A stretch of DNA of 42,371 nucleotides from CAYNWK01 sp964400875 (GTDB taxonomy: Bacteria > Chloroflexota > Anaerolineae > Anaerolineales > UBA4823): the NCBI GenBank assembly GCA_964400875.1, contig CAYNWK010000017.1, positions 1 through 42,371 on the forward strand, read 5' to 3'. This document shows, piece by piece, positions 41,893 to 42,371 of this stretch (positions are counted from its first letter, which is position 1; each line of letters starts with the position of its first letter). Position numbers and translations under genes: made by a program. A model generated the notes under the pieces. It saw only the letters and a list, made by a program, of their open reading frames with translations, had not been told where the DNA came from and ran no database searches.

Positions 41893-42371
41893 GCCATGTC
41901 GCATATTCCGACCTCGTATACTGGCATCTAGCTGATACAGGATATTTTCTAATCGCGTTCTCCCAATTTCACGTGCGGGCATTTGCAATAAAATTGCACG
42001 AACTTCTGGAGTGACGTGTTCGATTGCCCAAATAACTTCATTATCACCAATAGAATGGTCGCCGCCCTGGTTTAACTCAAGCGCCAGTGCGGCGTAGGCT
42101 GCGGGACCGACAATATGTTTTGTTTGTTGAACGTCCGCCAATGGATGCGTGTAAGCGCTCGACGCTGCCAGGCCGGCGGCGCGAGCGGCTGCTGCTGCAG
42201 CGGGATCGTCTGCCTGGCGCGCCGCGGCATAAGCCGCCAAAGCCAGGGAACGCAACTGGGCGGTTCGCTTTCCCCCATCAGCAAACACCCGAATGCCCTC
42301 GATCGCGGCGCGAGGTCGGGAGTCTGAATCAGCCTGAGCCTCATAGACCGACAGCGCCCTCTCAGCGCAGT
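41887..42371 (-). CDS. Putative immunity protein (Imm5-like), 5' end outside the window
   Basis: A partial gene; the frame is open to base 42371, giving about 160 residues. CAERALSVYE, RPRAAIEGIRVF, LRSLALAAYAAAR and AARAAGLAASSAYTHPLADV resemble the alanine-rich helical Imm5-like immunity proteins that neutralise polymorphic toxins. A GTG at 42288 is an internal codon, not the start, since the upstream codons match the family. The stop codon is inside the attC R'' box. No toxin gene is visible in the window, as usual for orphan immunity genes carried on cassettes. Confidence 0.78.
   Translation of the reverse strand, partial: CAERALSVYEAQADSDSRPRAAIEGIRVFADGGKRTAQLRSLALAAYAAARQADDPAAAAAARAAGLAASSAYTHPLADVQQTKHIVGPAAYAALALELNQGGDHSIGDNEVIWAIEHVTPEVRAILLQMPAREIGRTRLENILYQLDASIRGRNMRHGA

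Noticed and set aside
41056..41931. A 291-codon + strand ORF over the metallo-hydrolase gene
   Set aside because: It is antisense to a gene with a complete metal motif and a consensus promoter; its translation has no recognisable domain and crosses the attC.

Overview
The window looks like a high-GC chromosomal contig from a Chloroflexota bacterium, most likely Anaerolineae-like. This is inferred from gene content: very large MalT-type and SARP-type ATPase regulators, a lipoprotein with a PTE-rich linker, secreted FG-GAP and arylsulfotransferase-like proteins, and a protein ending in a HLPIV-type tail. No rRNA, tRNA or CRISPR array was seen. One run of 100 N (33876-33975) and a 45-bp fold-back at base 1 show that this is a draft assembly.

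Layout. (1) 0.2-7.8 kb, + strand: a 914-aa LuxR/MalT-type regulator, a small membrane protein, a zinc-free MDR oxidoreductase with an 87-aa partner, a secreted arylsulfotransferase-fold protein and a CPBP-family membrane protein. (2) 7.9-10.5 kb, - strand: a membrane-anchored serine hydrolase followed by an MFS transporter. (3) 10.6-16.6 kb, + strand: two proteins of unknown function, a 1102-aa ATPase-TPR-SARP regulator, an 81-aa protein and a KAS III-like enzyme that keeps its Cys but not the usual His/Asn. (4) 16.6-25.5 kb, - strand: AMP-dependent acyl-CoA ligase, alpha/beta hydrolase and a complete five-gene HAAT (Liv-type) ABC transporter. This reads like uptake plus CoA activation of an organic acid rather than plain amino-acid import. 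(5) 25.8-30.2 kb, + strand: FG-GAP secreted protein, cellulose-synthase-like GT2 and UbiA prenyltransferase. (6) 30.2-32.7 kb, - strand: SCP-x-type thiolase, DUF35 zinc-ribbon/OB partner and a second alpha/beta hydrolase, a likely acyl-CoA module. (7) 32.9-34.2 kb: a degenerate tyrosine recombinase with a long unknown C-terminal domain, split by an artificial gap. (8) 34.3-42.4 kb: accessory region.

The accessory region is the most interesting part. About a dozen short, functionally unrelated genes all lie on the - strand: an Imm5-like immunity protein, a metallo-beta-lactamase-fold hydrolase, an S51-like peptidase, two DinB-like proteins, three VOC proteins, a RibD/DHFR-like reductase, DUF1579-like proteins and a membrane protein. 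They are punctuated by sites with the architecture of integron attC sites, with RYYYAAC and GTTRRRY boxes flanking imperfect dyads. The clearest is at 41833-41892, where the stop codon of the upstream gene lies inside the R'' box; a long VCR-like site is at 38356-38484. No integron integrase is in the window, so this reads as a gene-cassette array without its integrase (CALIN-like), or as the distal part of a chromosomal integron whose integrase would lie beyond base 42371. The array ends where the recombinase reading frame is cut at a GTTAGCT core, and a 210-bp exact copy of one cassette gene's 3' end is fused to an attC, so there are signs of past recombination. One cassette gene carries a near-consensus, apparently leaderless promoter with a palindrome in its spacer.
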